DNA from: Inonotus obliquus
Taxonomy: Eukaryota; Basidiomycota; Agaricomycetes; Hymenochaetales; Hymenochaetaceae
DNA: 64,000 bases
Reading direction: 5' to 3'
Assembly (NCBI GenBank): GCA_032164295.1
Contig: JAJHTX010000002.1
Coordinates: 62,001 to 126,000 of the forward strand
Positions 62,672 to 64,000 of the stretch are shown here, in pieces (positions within the stretch are counted from its first letter, which is position 1; the number at the start of each line of letters is the position of its first letter). The notes under the pieces are model-generated. The model did no database searches. It was not told the DNA's origin and saw nothing but the letters and a program-made list of their open reading frames with translations. A program made the position numbers and the translations under genes.

Positions 62672-64000
62672 TGCCACTGTGAAAGCCTATACTTAATGAG
62701 CAAGTTCCTTCAGGAGGAAGCTCAGTCAATCCGTATATGACCGTCTAAGCCGTACCCTGATACTTTAGTTACAGCGGAGAATAGTGTTATAGTTTTTTCA
62801 ACACTGAATGGTAACGGCGGTAATGCACGTCGTAAAAGACTGGAGGAAAGTGATGATGCATGTCGGTGAGTAAGATGGCTTGAAGTGCCTCGTGTGACGG
62901 TCTCGAAGCATCACATAAGCGTTATGTGACACTAATCGTCAGCTTCGGCGATTCTATGCTATACCATAAATAAAAGGATGTCGTCGCCGACATTAATAGA
63001 AGAATAAGTATGCTGTGTGACTGTATAATAATAGTAATAGCCGCCGGGGTTGCCTCTCCGAGACGCTCACACCGCAGCTCGTCATTGAGCTCTCAAATTT
63101 CCACTGCACCATTGGAATGGGTTACTCGTAGGTAGCTCATGCTACTGTTGAAGAAAAAAGAAAATCAATGAACGAGGCGTGTCTACTTGTATCTGTGCCT
63201 GAAAGGCACCGGCGAGTATGCATGACAGGTTCTCTTTCACAAGCAGTGAGCGAAAAAGGATTGTGCGCCTCTTTCGTATAGTCCTGTGATCCCGGCAGAA
63301 GAGCTCTTGGGAAAACAGAAACTGAATTCGACGAATCGACCGAATAAATTCCATGTCCCCGTGTCTTCTTCGTGTCCTAAACTGCCCCGCTTGAGGTTGC
63401 TAGCAAAATCCATAGTGAAGGGTAATCACGAGGGCTCACGAGATTCCGCTCGAGGACCCGAGATGCGACGGCCACTCACAATGTATCGAGGTGTTCTCCT
63501 GCTGGATAAACTCGCGCCGCAAGTAGATGAAGCAGAATCAAACCATACGCAGCTCTTACGATGACAGTCAGCAATACCGACGGGGAACAAGCGATACTTG
63601 AACAGAATAACAGAATCAGGGCACGGATGAGGGGGGGGGAGACTACAGCCACCGAAACAGAAGCAGAGGAACAAAGTGAGAACGAATGTGGCATGCCCAA
63701 TGGTGGGCTAGTATAACAGCAATTATTTTATCACAAGAACGAATCGGTGAGATAGAGCATGCGCAACTAGAAGGATCTGATAGTGCAAGGAGAGAAGAAA
63801 GCACGAGGAATTTAGTAATTGTAATCGTCCCATGATTCTGAAGAGGGACAAGATTGTCAATGACACGCTTTGAAATAACAATATCGACTAACCTTCTGTG
63901 ATACTTCTCCACCCTAAGAAAATTGCTCCGACGGCGGCTGTCTCAAGAATAGTTGCAATGAACCGACCATCAATTCTCGCGCTGGTATTCTGCATGGACA
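62672..64000. other. 1.3-kb end region without a recognisable gene
   Basis: Short overlapping frames only, the longest about 90 codons, without motifs. It should hold the XPB promoter. A GGGGGGGG run occurs near 63631. Confidence 0.4.

Overview
The window is nuclear DNA from a filamentous basidiomycete, most likely an agaricomycete. Genes are split by many short GT-AG introns (about 50-90 nt), several genes carry micro-exons of 8-18 nt, and the gene set is fungal: Zn(II)2Cys6 regulators, tandem GMC oxidoreductases, a secreted GH25 lysozyme and a rhamnogalacturonase-like GH28. The genus cannot be fixed from this sequence alone.

Layout. 1-12.2 kb: the 5' part of an EH-like/NPF-motif protein (minus), an importin-beta/Kap121-like karyopherin (plus) and a Ser/Pro-rich protein of unknown role (plus). 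14.1-18.7 kb: two paralogous Zn2Cys6 transcription factors, tail to tail, with matching intron positions. 21-24 kb: a small secreted acidic protein and a decayed GH28. 27.3-36.4 kb: a third Zn2Cys6 regulator, the histone chaperone NAP1 (minus) and a bHLH factor. 36.8-41.8 kb: a decayed short-chain dehydrogenase beside a 4.3-kb element with long terminal inverted repeats starting CACGGCGGGCAAA. 42.1-44.4 kb: an A1 aspartic protease and the RNA polymerase I/III subunit AC19 (minus). 44.4-44.7 kb: a nearly perfect palindromic MITE with the same terminus as the 4.3-kb element. 44.7-49.2 kb: AT-rich, gene-poor DNA. 49.2-55.3 kb: a tandem pair of GMC oxidoreductase genes, the first with a one-base deletion. 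56.0-62.7 kb: GH25 lysozyme, a medium-chain Zn alcohol dehydrogenase with a His-rich insert (minus), and the TFIIH helicase XPB/Rad25 (minus). The last 1.3 kb shows no gene.

Housekeeping genes (karyopherin, NAP1, AC19, XPB) alternate with accessory DNA that holds duplicated regulators, duplicated oxidoreductases, decayed enzymes and a family of inverted-repeat elements. No operon-like or biosynthetic cluster is evident. Exon models were built by hand from splice consensus, frame continuity and family alignment. Where all phases close (importin, both small Zn2Cys6 factors, the third Zn2Cys6 factor, NAP1, bHLH, aspartic protease, AC19, the second GMC copy, GH25, the small secreted protein) they are fairly secure; the Ser/Pro-rich gene's 3' end is not.
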